Of a DNA stretch of 64,000 bases, positions 37,465 through 46,767 are shown in pieces (the stretch's first letter is position 1; the number at the start of each line of letters is the position of its first letter). The stretch is from Limnovirga soli. Lineage in GTDB: Bacteria > Bacteroidota > Bacteroidia > Chitinophagales > Chitinophagaceae. A model generated the notes under the pieces. It had not been told where the DNA came from and did not search any database. It saw only the letters and a list, made by a program, of their open reading frames with translations. Where the stretch lies: positions 372,001-436,000 of the forward strand of contig NZ_WHPF01000004.1 in assembly GCF_013106755.1 (NCBI RefSeq). Direction: 5' to 3'. The translations under genes were made by a program, and so were the position numbers.

Positions 37465-38211
37465 ATGGAACAATCAATGCAACATCAGGTGGCTATAATT
37501 ACAGGAGCCGCATCCGGACTGGGTTTCGCTATTGCAAAGCAATTATCTGCCTTAGGGGTACAACTGGCTTTACTGGATATAAATACCAGTGCGCTGCAGG
37601 AAAATATAGCAGCTTTTGGTACAACGCCTGCCATTTTTGAAGTAGATATTACCAATGAAGTTGCAGTTAAGCAAACGATTGATATGATAGCAGCACAGTT
37701 TGGTAAAATTGATATTTTGGTAAATAGTGCCGGAATTACAGGCATAACCAATACAAAAAGCGATGCTACTTCCACAGAAAATATACGTGCGGTTTTTGAT
37801 GTGAATTTTATGGGTTCTTATTTTACATCCAAGTATGTAATACCGGTGATGCTGCCCAAAAAATATGGGCGTATTTTACATATTGGCTCCATTGCAGGCA
37901 AAGAGGGTAATGCCGGTATGCTGGCCTATTCTGCATCAAAAGCGGCAGTTATTGCCATGGCCAAAGTGCAGGGTAAGGAATATGCGGAAACAGGCATTAC
38001 TGTTAATGCAATTGCCCCCGCAGTAATTCGTACTGCCATGCATGATACCATGCCTGTAGAACAACTGAATTATATGACTGATAAAATTCCCATGAAACGC
38101 TGTGGTACTTTGCAGGAACTGGCCAATATGGTATGTTTTATTGTATCGCCACAAAATAGTTTTACCACTGGTTTTACGTTTGATTTATCTGGCGGCAGGG
38201 CCACATATTAA
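37465..38211 (+). CDS. Short-chain dehydrogenase/reductase (SDR)
   Basis: This 248-aa classical SDR has the cofactor loop TGAASGLG (13-20), Asp38 after the second strand pointing to NAD(H), NSAG (87-90), and the catalytic set Ser142, Tyr155 and Lys159 (YSASK). It is closest in style to 3-oxoacyl-ACP reductase or 2-deoxy-D-gluconate/galactitol dehydrogenases. It oxidises a secondary alcohol to a ketone or the reverse in the cytoplasm. A 3-hydroxyacyl-CoA dehydrogenase homologue follows after 22 bp in the same operon, which suggests a shared catabolic pathway. Confidence 0.92.
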   Translation: MEQSMQHQVAIITGAASGLGFAIAKQLSALGVQLALLDINTSALQENIAAFGTTPAIFEVDITNEVAVKQTIDMIAAQFGKIDILVNSAGITGITNTKSDATSTENIRAVFDVNFMGSYFTSKYVIPVMLPKKYGRILHIGSIAGKEGNAGMLAYSASKAAVIAMAKVQGKEYAETGITVNAIAPAVIRTAMHDTMPVEQLNYMTDKIPMKRCGTLQELANMVCFIVSPQNSFTTGFTFDLSGGRATY

Positions 38212-38233
38212 TAATTGCAATAAACCTATTTGT

Positions 38234-39253
38234 ATGAAAGATACTATTGATGCAAAAGATGTAATGGCAGGCGTTGTTGGACTTGGATTAATGGGTTGCA
38301 GTATTACTACCTGTCTGCTGATGGCCGGGCATACCGTTATAGCGGTGGCGCCTGTTGCAGCTGATTTGTTGCATGCAGCAAAACGCATAACAGATCACCT
38401 AACCCGGTCGAAGGAAGAAGGTTTGATTGATCAAAACCCCGAATTTTATTTTAGCCGGTTAACTATTACAGAAGATTATTCTTTATTACAGCCTTGCGGA
38501 CTGGTAATAGAATGTACACTGGAAAGTATAGACATTAAGAAAGTAGTATATGGTAAAATTGAAGCCGTAATAAGTGCTGATGCAATATTAACCAGTAATA
38601 CTTCAGCAATACCCATTAGTATTTTACAGTTGGAAACAACATACCCGGAACGTTTTTTTGGTTTGCATTGGGCCGAACCTTCGCACACAACACGTTTTCT
38701 TGAAATTATTTGTGGCGATAAAAGTGATGTGGCTAGAGGAGAATATTTGTATACCTTATCGCATAACTGGGGCAAGGAGCCCACATTGGTGCGTAAAGAT
38801 ATCAGGGGATTTATTACCAACCGCATTATGTATGCCATGTATAGAGAAGCCATTAGTATGGTTGAAAACGGATATGCTACAGTAGAAGATGTAGACCGTG
38901 CCTGCCGTAATAATGCCGGGTATTGGATGACGCTGGTAGGCGTTTTTCGCTGGATGGATTTAACGGGAGTGCCAGCTTATCATACAGTGATGAAAGATCT
39001 TTTTCCCACCCTAACCAATAATACAGAAGTGCCTGCACTGATTGATGATATTGTAAAAGCAGGTGGTAAAGGTGTGGCCAATGCCCATGGATTTTACAAG
39101 TATACTCCCGAGGAGGCTAAGTTATGGGAAGAAACTTTTACTGAGTTTAGTTATGAAATTCGCCGGCTGGCTTTAAAATACCCTGCAGATATTGTTCAGC
39201 AAAAACTACAGGCCATGGCCGATAAAAAAGAACCTCCTGCTACAAATGGGTAA
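38234..39253 (+). CDS. 3-hydroxyacyl-CoA dehydrogenase-family protein
   Basis: The protein is 339 aa if it starts at the ATG at 38234. A longer frame opens at 38102 but runs through the SDR gene and encodes no domain there, so I reject it. The NAD-binding fold begins at once (MAGVVGLGLMGCSITTCLL), followed by SNTSAIPIS and FGLHWAEPSHTTRFLEII (the catalytic His-Glu pair is probably His in LHWAEP and Glu in LEII). The C-terminal helical domain carries FITNRIMYAMYREA. Relatives oxidise 3-hydroxyacyl-CoAs or small hydroxy acids such as L-gulonate or carnitine. Confidence 0.9.
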   Translation: MKDTIDAKDVMAGVVGLGLMGCSITTCLLMAGHTVIAVAPVAADLLHAAKRITDHLTRSKEEGLIDQNPEFYFSRLTITEDYSLLQPCGLVIECTLESIDIKKVVYGKIEAVISADAILTSNTSAIPISILQLETTYPERFFGLHWAEPSHTTRFLEIICGDKSDVARGEYLYTLSHNWGKEPTLVRKDIRGFITNRIMYAMYREAISMVENGYATVEDVDRACRNNAGYWMTLVGVFRWMDLTGVPAYHTVMKDLFPTLTNNTEVPALIDDIVKAGGKGVANAHGFYKYTPEEAKLWEETFTEFSYEIRRLALKYPADIVQQKLQAMADKKEPPATNG

Positions 39254-39330
39254 TGCCAACTTTCGATGGTGTATATTGTTGTGTGAAAATGTAAAGCGTA
39301 TTGCCGTATCTTTTAATTGTGTGGTAAAAA

Positions 39331-41412
39331 TTGTATCTGCTAAAAACAAAATATAATAATGTTTGCCTTTGTGTAAAATCATGGGTTTTGTATTGTATAG
39401 GTGGGTTTGCATTGTTCGCTGGTATGCCAACAGCATTTGCTCAAAATACCTGTCTTGACCTTGGCATAAAAGGGCAAACCCCACGTACGGCCATACCTGT
39501 ATGCGGCGCCAGTGTATTTATACAGGATTCTGTGCCCGACTGTGTAAACTCCCAGGTACCCGCTGTACTATGTTCAAGGGATGGTACGTCGGTGTATACT
39601 GATACCAATCCATTTTATTATTCATTTACCTGTTATACTGCCGGCTCATTGGGATTTACCATCGAACCTAAAAACGGTGCGGATGATTATAACTGGCAGT
39701 TGTTTGATATTACCGGTCATTCTTCCGGAGCTATATTTACGGATGTTAATTTGTTTTTGGCAGGTAATTGGTCAGGTTCACCCGGCACTACCGGTGCTTC
39801 AGCTGCAGGTACCAATGTGATGGAGTGTTTGTCAACATCAACCGCCAATATTTCTACGTTCAGTGCAATGCCAGCATTAAAAGTAAATCACAATTACCTG
39901 CTGATGGTAAGTCATCATATCAATGGGTTACGTAACGGATATAAAATATCTTTTAATGGGGGTACGGCCAGTATTACCAACCCTGTTCCGCCCACACTGT
40001 TGGCAGCATCCGTTAATTGCGATGCAACCGTTATTCGTCTGCAATTAAACAAACCTGTTAGCTGCGAAAGCATAGAATCTGGTGGTACAGATTTTTCTGT
40101 GAACGGTGTTCAGGTTATTGCAGCAAGTGGTATAAATTGCAGTACTGAATTTGCTACAGATCAGATAGATATAACACTGGCCAATGCGCTGCCTGCGGGT
40201 ACTTACACCTTGCAGATAGAAAAGGGCGCCGATAACAATACCCTGGTAGATATTTGTGGCAACCCCATTGCCCTGCATGCCAATATTGCACTTACTGTTA
40301 CAGATGCTTCTCTCAACCCTAAAATAGATAGTATTGCGCCAATAGCATGTGCACCACAACAATTGTACGTGCTAAGTAAGCAAAACCTCCAATGCAATAC
40401 CATTGCAGCCAATGGAAGTAATTTTCTTATTACAGGCCCCCAAACTGTGCAGGTGGTAGCAGCATCGGTTAATTGCAATAATAATTTGTCGGCTGGTGTA
40501 ACCCTGCAATTATCTGCACCTATTGTTAAAGCGGGTAATTATACCATTCAGGTAGTAAATGCCTCAGATGGCAACCCAATAGTAAACGAGTGTGGTATTG
40601 CAATCTATAATTCACTTGATTTTATTGTTAAAGACACGGTGAATGCCTTATTTAGTTTTCAGGTGCAGCAGGGGTGCCGTGCAGATACCGTTCAGTTTAC
40701 AGCCAATATAGGCAATGGTATTTACAGCTGGCATTGGTTGTTTGATGACACCCAATCATCAACCCTACAAAACCCACAGTTACTGTATACAGTTTTTGGA
40801 GATAAAAAGGCACAATTAATTGTAAGTAATGGTTTTTGCAGCGATACAACTGAAGTAGATTTTTATCTTGATCACGATTCTTTAAGGGCAGCATTTACAA
40901 AGCCCGATTTTTATTGCCCCAACGATATTGCCTATTTTACCGATGCCAGTATTGGACAAATCAATCAATGGTATTGGCAATTTGGTAATGGCAATTCCAG
41001 CTTTTTACAAATTCCCCCTCCGCAGGTATATACAGCTGCGACTACTGAAAGATTGTACCCCGTGCAGCTGGTAATTACCTCCGATAAATTATGCAGCGAT
41101 ACCGTTTTGCAATATATAAAAGTGGTAAATAGCTGCTACATAGCCGTGCCTACTGCTTTTACCCCTAACCAGGATGGGTTAAACGATTTTCTTTATCCAC
41201 TCAATGCCTATCAATCTGCCAACCTGCGCTTTTCTGTGTACAATAAATTTGGAAAGCAAGTATTTACCACTACAGACTGGACAAAAAAATGGGATGGTAC
41301 TTTTAATGGAACAGCGCAACCTCCCGGCGTTTATGTGTGGCAATTACAATATACCAGCACCGTATCAGGCAAAACAATTACCCAACACGGCACAACGGTT
41401 TTAATACGATAA
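39331..41412 (+). CDS. Large secreted protein with PKD-like repeats and gliding-motility C-terminal domain
   Basis: This 693-aa protein probably starts at TTG 39331; a later TTG or GTG start is possible, since no ATG precedes the signal peptide (WVLYCIGGFALFAGMPTAFA). The centre has two Big/fibronectin-like repeats (VNCDATVIRLQLNKPV... and the LYVLSKQNLQCNTI copy) and PKD-like domains (GIYSWHWLFDDTQSS, NQWYWQFGNGNSS). The last 90 residues are the gliding-motility (CHU_C) domain: IAVPTAFTPNQDGLNDFLYP, RFSVYNKFGKQVF and WDGTFNGTAQPPGVYVW. That domain directs export by the type IX secretion system and attachment at the cell surface. Ligand unknown. Confidence 0.88.
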   Translation: MYLLKTKYNNVCLCVKSWVLYCIGGFALFAGMPTAFAQNTCLDLGIKGQTPRTAIPVCGASVFIQDSVPDCVNSQVPAVLCSRDGTSVYTDTNPFYYSFTCYTAGSLGFTIEPKNGADDYNWQLFDITGHSSGAIFTDVNLFLAGNWSGSPGTTGASAAGTNVMECLSTSTANISTFSAMPALKVNHNYLLMVSHHINGLRNGYKISFNGGTASITNPVPPTLLAASVNCDATVIRLQLNKPVSCESIESGGTDFSVNGVQVIAASGINCSTEFATDQIDITLANALPAGTYTLQIEKGADNNTLVDICGNPIALHANIALTVTDASLNPKIDSIAPIACAPQQLYVLSKQNLQCNTIAANGSNFLITGPQTVQVVAASVNCNNNLSAGVTLQLSAPIVKAGNYTIQVVNASDGNPIVNECGIAIYNSLDFIVKDTVNALFSFQVQQGCRADTVQFTANIGNGIYSWHWLFDDTQSSTLQNPQLLYTVFGDKKAQLIVSNGFCSDTTEVDFYLDHDSLRAAFTKPDFYCPNDIAYFTDASIGQINQWYWQFGNGNSSFLQIPPPQVYTAATTERLYPVQLVITSDKLCSDTVLQYIKVVNSCYIAVPTAFTPNQDGLNDFLYPLNAYQSANLRFSVYNKFGKQVFTTTDWTKKWDGTFNGTAQPPGVYVWQLQYTSTVSGKTITQHGTTVLIR

Positions 41413-41445
41413 ATTTTTAGTAGCCAGGCCAAATACCAATAGGCA

Positions 41446-41471
41446 GCTTTACTTGCGTCGCACACTTGTAC
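41446..41471 (+). repeat. Dispersed repeat, forward copy 8, after thrC
   Basis: GCTTTACTTGCGTCGCACAC then TTGTAC, with the outer arm TAGCCAGGCC at 41421-41430. It lies in the 80-bp gap between two convergent genes and pairs with 42838 around thrC. Confidence 0.9.
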
Positions 41472-41492
41472 TGCATCAACCAGTTGCAGCAA

Positions 41493-42788
41493 TTACCTGC
41501 TTAGCAACCAGCTTTTAAAGGTGTTAAAAGAAGCATCCATTACTACACTTATTTTTTCCTTACCAATTAAATGTTGCACACTTTCAGGGAAAGGTATTTT
41601 GGTATTGGTGGCTTCTTCAACTGTTTCAGGAAACTTAACAGGATGGGCTGTTTCCAGAAAAATGCCTTTACCACCGTCATGTGTTTTCATGTATTGCTCC
41701 AATGCATAGTAGGCTACTGCACCATGGGGGTCTAACATATAATGCTCTTCTTCAAATACTTTTTTTATGGTTTGGGCAGTAATTTCATCACTGATGCTAT
41801 AGCTGCTTAATACTTTTTGTAAATCGGGTAATTGCTGTTTAAACAATTCCATTATGCGCACAAAATTGCTGGGGTTACCCACATCCATTGCATTGGAAAT
41901 AGTGGCTATGGCTGGCTTTGCTTCATAATTACCTGTTTGCAAAAATTGGGGTACTGTATCATTTGTATTGCAGGCAGCCACAAAATGATGAACGGGTAAA
42001 CCAGATAAATGTGCAACAAGGCCGGCACAAATATTTCCAAAATTACCACTGGGTACACAAATTACCGGTGCCTGTTGGTGCTGCCACTGCTGGTATGCAA
42101 AGAAATAATAGAGTTGCTGTGGTAGCCAACGTGCCACATTAATAGAATTGGCTGAGGTTAGGGATAGTTTTGCATTCAAATCAGCATCCATAAATGCCTG
42201 CTTTACTATGGCCTGGCAATCATCAAAATTTCCCTGTACTTCAATGGCAGTAATGTTTTGGCCGCAGGTAGTTAATTGTAATTCCTGTATCGGACTTACT
42301 TTGCCGGAAGGGTAGAGGATAATAACTTCCACGCCATCAACACCCAAAAAACCATTGGCCACTGCACCGCCTGTATCGCCGCTGGTTGCCACCAATACAG
42401 TGGTATGGTGATAGGCATGCCTGTTAAAATAACCCAGGCAGCGGCTCATAAAACGGGCACCTACATCTTTAAATGCCAGGGTAGGCCCATGAAATAATTC
42501 TAAAGCATATATATCGCTGGTAACTTTTACCAGTGGAAAATTAAACTGTATGGTTTCGCTTACAATGGTTTGCAATACATCATCAGGAATACAATCGCCA
42601 ACATAGGGTTTCATAACCATAAAACCCAGCTCTTCCCGGCTATATTGGTGCAGGTTGCTGATTACTTCTTTGGGTAACACCGGAATGCTTTCGGGGAAAT
42701 ATAAGCCTTTGTCTGGCGCCTGCCCACGAACGGCGGCTTCTGCAAAATTTACATTTGGGGCTTTATGATAAAGGCTATAATACACCAT
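41493..42788 (-). CDS. thrC: Threonine synthase
   Basis: This 431-aa PLP enzyme converts O-phosphohomoserine to threonine. The PLP lysine lies in HGPTLAFKDVGARF and the phosphate loop in ATSGDTGGAVANG; SGNFGNICAG and DPHGAVAYYAL are typical of the family. It is the last gene of the thrABC operon. Unlike the 21-bp thrA-thrB gap, the thrB-thrC gap is 104 bp and contains a reverse copy of the dispersed repeat, and a forward copy follows thrC. Confidence 0.96.
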   Translation of the reverse strand: MVYYSLYHKAPNVNFAEAAVRGQAPDKGLYFPESIPVLPKEVISNLHQYSREELGFMVMKPYVGDCIPDDVLQTIVSETIQFNFPLVKVTSDIYALELFHGPTLAFKDVGARFMSRCLGYFNRHAYHHTTVLVATSGDTGGAVANGFLGVDGVEVIILYPSGKVSPIQELQLTTCGQNITAIEVQGNFDDCQAIVKQAFMDADLNAKLSLTSANSINVARWLPQQLYYFFAYQQWQHQQAPVICVPSGNFGNICAGLVAHLSGLPVHHFVAACNTNDTVPQFLQTGNYEAKPAIATISNAMDVGNPSNFVRIMELFKQQLPDLQKVLSSYSISDEITAQTIKKVFEEEHYMLDPHGAVAYYALEQYMKTHDGGKGIFLETAHPVKFPETVEEATNTKIPFPESVQHLIGKEKISVVMDASFNTFKSWLLSR

Positions 42789-42837
42789 TGTTGTTGAGTT
42801 ATTATTGTTTGTATTGTTTGCTGCCTGCAGTTATGCA

Positions 42838-42863
42838 GTACAAGTGTGCGACGCAAGTAAAGC
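42838..42863 (-). repeat. Dispersed repeat, reverse copy 8, inside the thr operon
   Basis: GTACAAGTGTGCGACGCAAG followed by TAAAGC. It shares the CACACTT variant with its partner at 41446 and sits between thrB and thrC. Confidence 0.9.
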
Positions 42864-42892
42864 TGCTGTAAAAACTACAGCTTGGTACACCC

Positions 42893-43855
42893 TTATAAAG
42901 GCACCACTTTTGCGCCCTCAGAATTTATGGTGGTTAAATGCGTATGATATGCAATACCAATGCGGGTAAATACGGCAGCCATTTCTTTTTCTACCGCTGC
43001 TGCAGTTGCCGCATCTTTACTTAGCATAAAAATAGAAGGTCCACTACCGCTGATACCGCCACCCAATGCACCGGCTTCTTTGCAACGTTTTTTTACTTCA
43101 TCAAAACCCGGTATAAGAATACTGCGCACCGGCTCTATAATCACATCTTCCAATGATCGCCCAATCAGGTCATAATCGCCCTGTAACAATCCGGCTACCA
43201 GTCCGGCAATATTGCCCCATTGTTTAATGGCATCTTTAAGCAACACCTTTTGCCTGAGAATTTGCCTGGCATCAGCAGTGCGTACTTCAATTTGCGGATG
43301 CACCACCGTTACATGTAATAAGGGCGCCTGCAGACTTACAATATCCAAAGGATAAATGGAACGGATAAGTGTAACGCCGCCATAAATGCAGGGCGCAATA
43401 TTATCAGCATGTTTTACACCACTGGCCACCTTTTCGCCAAACATGGCAAACCGTACCAAATCGGCCTTGCTAAAGCGGTTGCCCAATAAATGATTGGCTG
43501 CCACCACCACACCTGCTGCACTGGCTGCACTGGAACCAATACCGCTGCCCGGCTTAATGGTTTTCTCGCTAATAAGCGTAAAGCCCTGTACGTCGGGGGT
43601 TTCTTCCAGCAAGGCTATTAACGCGGCGCCGGATACATTGTCTTCGGCCTTGGTAGGCAGGTTAAAATCATCTGCATTAATAATGGTAACCCCCGGCCCG
43701 TTGCTGATGCTGAGGGTAATAATATCGTTTGGCTCGTTTAAGGCAAAGCCAAGAATATCAAAACCACATACCACATTGGCAACAGTTGCGGGTGATAACA
43801 CTTTACAGGTGCTGCCCACTATTGGTGCAATATGCTGATTGTTTAAGTTGGTCAT
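42893..43855 (-). CDS. thrB: Homoserine kinase
   Basis: This 320-aa GHMP-superfamily kinase phosphorylates homoserine. VLSPATVANVVCGFDILGFAL is the N-terminal substrate region, PGSGIGSSAASAAGVVVA the ATP-binding GHMP loop, and GGISGSGPSIFML the third motif. It lies 21 bp after thrA on the minus strand and makes the phosphohomoserine used by ThrC. Confidence 0.96.
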   Translation of the reverse strand: MTNLNNQHIAPIVGSTCKVLSPATVANVVCGFDILGFALNEPNDIITLSISNGPGVTIINADDFNLPTKAEDNVSGAALIALLEETPDVQGFTLISEKTIKPGSGIGSSAASAAGVVVAANHLLGNRFSKADLVRFAMFGEKVASGVKHADNIAPCIYGGVTLIRSIYPLDIVSLQAPLLHVTVVHPQIEVRTADARQILRQKVLLKDAIKQWGNIAGLVAGLLQGDYDLIGRSLEDVIIEPVRSILIPGFDEVKKRCKEAGALGGGISGSGPSIFMLSKDAATAAAVEKEMAAVFTRIGIAYHTHLTTINSEGAKVVPL

Positions 43856-43876
43856 TTTTGTAGTTTTTTGTACTGG

Positions 43877-46321
43877 TTATACCCTGGCCACCCTGATTAT
43901 GTCAGCAAAAACACCGCTGGCGGTAACATCGGCACCGGCGCCGGCACCTTTTACTACCAAGGGTTGTTCGGGATAACGTTGTGTATAGAAAAGTACAATA
44001 TTGTCTTTGCCATACAGGTGATAAAAATCAGAATGGGCAGGTATATGTTGCAGGCCAACAGTGGCTTTACCGTTTTCGTAGCTGGCCACAAATTTTAGTT
44101 TACAATTATTGGCGGCAGCTTCCAGATAAATGGCTTTAAAATGGGCTTCCTGTTTTTCCATTTCGGCATAAAAATCTGCTACGGTGCCTTCAAAACAGCT
44201 GGCAGGTAAAAAGCCATTATTGGTAATATCATCCATCTCAATTTTCTCACCGGCTTCACGGGCAAGTATCATTATTTTGCGCATCACATCGGTGCCACCG
44301 AGGTCTAAACGTGGGTCTGGTTCTGTATAGCCCTCATCTTGTGCCTGTTTTACTACCGATGCAAATGAAGTGGTACCATTGTAATTATTAAATACAAAGT
44401 TTAATGTGCCCGATAGCACAGCCTGTATTTTATTAATTTGGTCGCCGCTTCTTCTTAAATCATTCAGTGATCCAATAATGGGCAAACCGGCACCCACATT
44501 GGTTTCAAATAAATAAAGCGCATTAAATTCCTTGGCCAGCGATTTTAGTTTGCTGTAATTGGCATAGGCAGATGAAGCTGCAATTTTATTACAAGCTACT
44601 ACCGAAACACTTTTTTCCAGTAAGCGGCTGTAAATGCCTGCCACCGCTTCGTTGGCAGTAATATCAACAAAAACTGAATTGCGTAAATTTTTTGCAATAA
44701 TGGTATCGGCAAATGCATCCAGGTGCATGTCGGGTGCCTGCTGTAAATTTATTTGCCAGTTATTAAGATCAATATCGTTGCCATTATCGGCAAACAACAT
44801 TTTACGGCTATTGGCAATGCCGGTAACCCGAACCTGCAGATTTAAATGTTCCAGCAAAAATTGCTGTTGTTGTTTTAGCTGGCTAATTAATTTACTACCC
44901 ACATTTCCCAGACCAACCACAAAAATATTTACCTGTTTATATACTTCTTCAAAAAAGGCTTCGTGTAAAACGTTTACCCCTTTTTTTACATCGGCTGAAG
45001 CAATTACTGCGGATATATTGCGCTCCGATGAACCTTGTGCAATGGCCCTGATATTAATACCATTGCGGCCAAGTGAGCCAAACATCCTGCCGCTAATGCC
45101 GGGATGGCTTTTCATTTTATCGCCCACCAGGGCAATAATGGCAAGGTCTTCTTCCAGTTTTAAAGGTTCCACCTTGCCTGAGCTTATTTCAATTTCAAAA
45201 GTGGTATCCACCGCAATTTTTGCTTTGGCAGCATCTGCACTATTTACTGCTACACAAATTGAATGTTCGGAGGAGCTTTGGGTAATAAGAATAACATTTA
45301 TTTTTTCACCGGCCAGCGATTCAAATAAGCGTTTTGAAAAACCAGGTATACCTACCATGCCACCGCCTTCCAAACTAAGTAAGGCAATAGAATTTATGCT
45401 GGAAATACCGGTAATCATTTCACCATCATGTACTCCGTTTTCTTCAATTACGGTACCGGCTTCATCCGGAGCAAAAGTGTTTTTTACCCAGGTTGGGATA
45501 TTTTTCTGCATTACCGGTTGTATGGTAGGCGGGTAAATTACTTTGGCGCCAAAATGCGATAGCTCCATCGCTTCGCGGTAAGAAATTTGTTTGATGGTTC
45601 TGGCATTGCTAACCCAGCGTGGGTCAGCTGTCATCATGCCGGTTACATCTGTCCATATTTCCAATGAGCTGGCATTGATGGCCGATGCAAATATGGCGGC
45701 AGTATAATCCGATCCGCCACGGCCCAAAGTGGTGGTATTGCCTTGTTCATCGCTGGCAATAAATCCCGGCGCCAGAAACAATTTTTTATCCGATTGGTTG
45801 ATGCGTGACTGTATGAATGCATTGGTGGCAGGAAAATTTACAGCCGCAAAACCATGGTTGCTATTGGTTTTTATTACCTGGCGACTGTCTACCCATTCAT
45901 GTGCCGCCTGCTGCGACAATAAATAGGCGCTGATGATTTTTGAAGACAATAATTCTCCAAAACCTATAATACGATCCCGGGTGCGTAGCGACAATTCCTT
46001 TAAATAAAATACGCTGCTGCAAATTTCATCGAGCTCGTTAAACTGTTGCTTAATCATGCTAAGGCAACTGCTTTGGTGGGTAACCGGAAGCAGGGCCCTT
46101 GCGGCGTCCAGGTGTTTTAATTCCAGTTGTTCCAGTACTTCTTTATAGCCGTCGTTGGTTTGCTCGGCCAGCGTGCCGGCTTTAATCAATAAATCTGTAA
46201 CGCCGCCTAAAGCAGATACCACCACTATTTGTGGTTCGGCCGATCTTAATATAATAGAAACAGTTTGCTGAATATTTTGTGCGTTAGCTACTGATGTGCC
46301 GCCAAATTTTAAAACCTTCAT
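43877..46321 (-). CDS. thrA: Bifunctional aspartokinase / homoserine dehydrogenase I
   Basis: This 814-aa fusion catalyses the first and third steps from aspartate to threonine and methionine. The aspartokinase domain starts with LKFGGTSVANAQN and has GRGGSDYTA. Two ACT domains (about residues 310-455: GMVGIPGFSKRLFESLAG and GISGRMFGSLGRNGINIRAI) should bind threonine for feedback control. The homoserine dehydrogenase half begins at IFVVGLGNVGSKL (about 463) and has NVGAGLPIIGSL and the catalytic GGTDVMRK region. It is the first gene of thrABC, preceded by a Thr-rich leader ORF on the same strand, which implies a second, translational layer of control. Confidence 0.96.
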   Translation of the reverse strand: MKVLKFGGTSVANAQNIQQTVSIILRSAEPQIVVVSALGGVTDLLIKAGTLAEQTNDGYKEVLEQLELKHLDAARALLPVTHQSSCLSMIKQQFNELDEICSSVFYLKELSLRTRDRIIGFGELLSSKIISAYLLSQQAAHEWVDSRQVIKTNSNHGFAAVNFPATNAFIQSRINQSDKKLFLAPGFIASDEQGNTTTLGRGGSDYTAAIFASAINASSLEIWTDVTGMMTADPRWVSNARTIKQISYREAMELSHFGAKVIYPPTIQPVMQKNIPTWVKNTFAPDEAGTVIEENGVHDGEMITGISSINSIALLSLEGGGMVGIPGFSKRLFESLAGEKINVILITQSSSEHSICVAVNSADAAKAKIAVDTTFEIEISSGKVEPLKLEEDLAIIALVGDKMKSHPGISGRMFGSLGRNGINIRAIAQGSSERNISAVIASADVKKGVNVLHEAFFEEVYKQVNIFVVGLGNVGSKLISQLKQQQQFLLEHLNLQVRVTGIANSRKMLFADNGNDIDLNNWQINLQQAPDMHLDAFADTIIAKNLRNSVFVDITANEAVAGIYSRLLEKSVSVVACNKIAASSAYANYSKLKSLAKEFNALYLFETNVGAGLPIIGSLNDLRRSGDQINKIQAVLSGTLNFVFNNYNGTTSFASVVKQAQDEGYTEPDPRLDLGGTDVMRKIMILAREAGEKIEMDDITNNGFLPASCFEGTVADFYAEMEKQEAHFKAIYLEAAANNCKLKFVASYENGKATVGLQHIPAHSDFYHLYGKDNIVLFYTQRYPEQPLVVKGAGAGADVTASGVFADIIRVARV

Positions 46322-46405
46322 ACTATGCGCTTAAGTAAATAAAATGTAAAAATAACTTTTGTCTTTGTAATCAGCTATAAAGCCCCAATGGTAATATCAT
46401 GCAGT

Positions 46406-46423
46406 ACAACCCTAACGGGTTGT
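46406..46423 (-). promoter_or_regulatory. Candidate attenuator hairpin of the thr operon
   Basis: A perfect 7-bp stem (ACAACCC / GGGTTGT) with a 4-nt loop covers the last Thr codons and the stop codon of the leader ORF. A ribosome stalled at those codons would block it. A second stem, GTAGCAG / CTGCTAC (46441-46457), lies in the middle of the leader. A T-rich stretch lies 60-80 nt downstream, so the exact terminator fold is unclear. Confidence 0.55.
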
Positions 46424-46492
46424 GGTAAATGTGGTAGTGGTAGCAGTAGCTGCTACATGGTAAGAAGTGGTATAAGTAATAAAAATTTCCAT
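46412..46492 (-). CDS. Threonine operon leader peptide
   Basis: This ORF has 26 codons, from ATG at 46492 to TAG at 46412. It starts MEIFITYTTSYHV and ends in a run of Thr broken by one Phe, then Arg. Eleven of 26 codons are Thr and two are Ile. It lies 90 nt upstream of thrA on the same strand. Thr/Ile-rich leader peptides control thrABC in enterobacteria: when charged tRNA-Thr is scarce, the ribosome stalls and the terminator does not form. The codon bias and the overlapping hairpin make the same role very likely here. It was too short for routine gene calling. Confidence 0.85.
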   Translation of the reverse strand: MEIFITYTTSYHVAATATTTTFTTTR

Positions 46493-46500
46493 TGTGCCGG

Positions 46501-46530
46501 CGAAGTTAATTGTGCTGATGTAGATAACAA
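46501..46530 (-). promoter_or_regulatory. Candidate promoter of the thr operon
   Basis: On the minus strand TTG, 19 nt, then TAACTTCG (7 of 8 to TAnnTTTG). This matches the Bacteroidota promoter layout. The leader ATG lies 8 nt after the box, so the leader would be translated from a very short 5' end. Confidence 0.55.
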
Positions 46531-46613
46531 TCGTTAGCTTTTAAAAAAATAATTTCCCCTTTCCTGCCGGCTTTAAATAGGAGTTATTAACCCGGCTATT
46601 TGACCACTATGCA

Positions 46614-46640
46614 GCATCCTTGCGTCGCACTCTTGTACGG
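46614..46640 (+). repeat. Dispersed repeat, forward copy 9
   Basis: GCATCCTTGCGTCGCACTCT and on, with the outer arm TTATTAACCCGGCTA just before. With 47704-47731 it encloses the Nudix regulator gene. Confidence 0.9.
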
Positions 46641-46767
46641 TTGGATAGTTTATTGGGCTTTAAGTGTGGGGAATGTGGGCCGGAAAGATCTAGAAGTAAG
46701 AAAACATATTTTTCCTCCATTCCGGTGATAGGCAAATGCATAGATAAAAGCGCATCACCATATTTAT

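Larger units (their letters stand above)
46322..46767. other. Thr operon leader region and repeat-bearing gap
   Basis: This 446-bp gap holds, on the minus strand, a promoter candidate (46501-46530), a Thr-rich leader ORF (46412-46492), a hairpin overlapping its last codons (46406-46423), and 90 nt of untranslated leader before thrA. The forward repeat copy 46614-46640 lies nearer the Nudix gene. Confidence 0.7.

Noticed and set aside
38102-38233. Upstream extension of the 3-hydroxyacyl-CoA dehydrogenase frame
   Set aside because: It overlaps the end of the SDR gene and encodes no family sequence; the ATG at 38234 directly precedes the NAD-binding fold.
44634-45536. 300-aa ORF on the plus strand opposite thrA
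   Set aside because: A shadow of the thrA gene, with Ser/Ile/Leu-rich composition and no domain.
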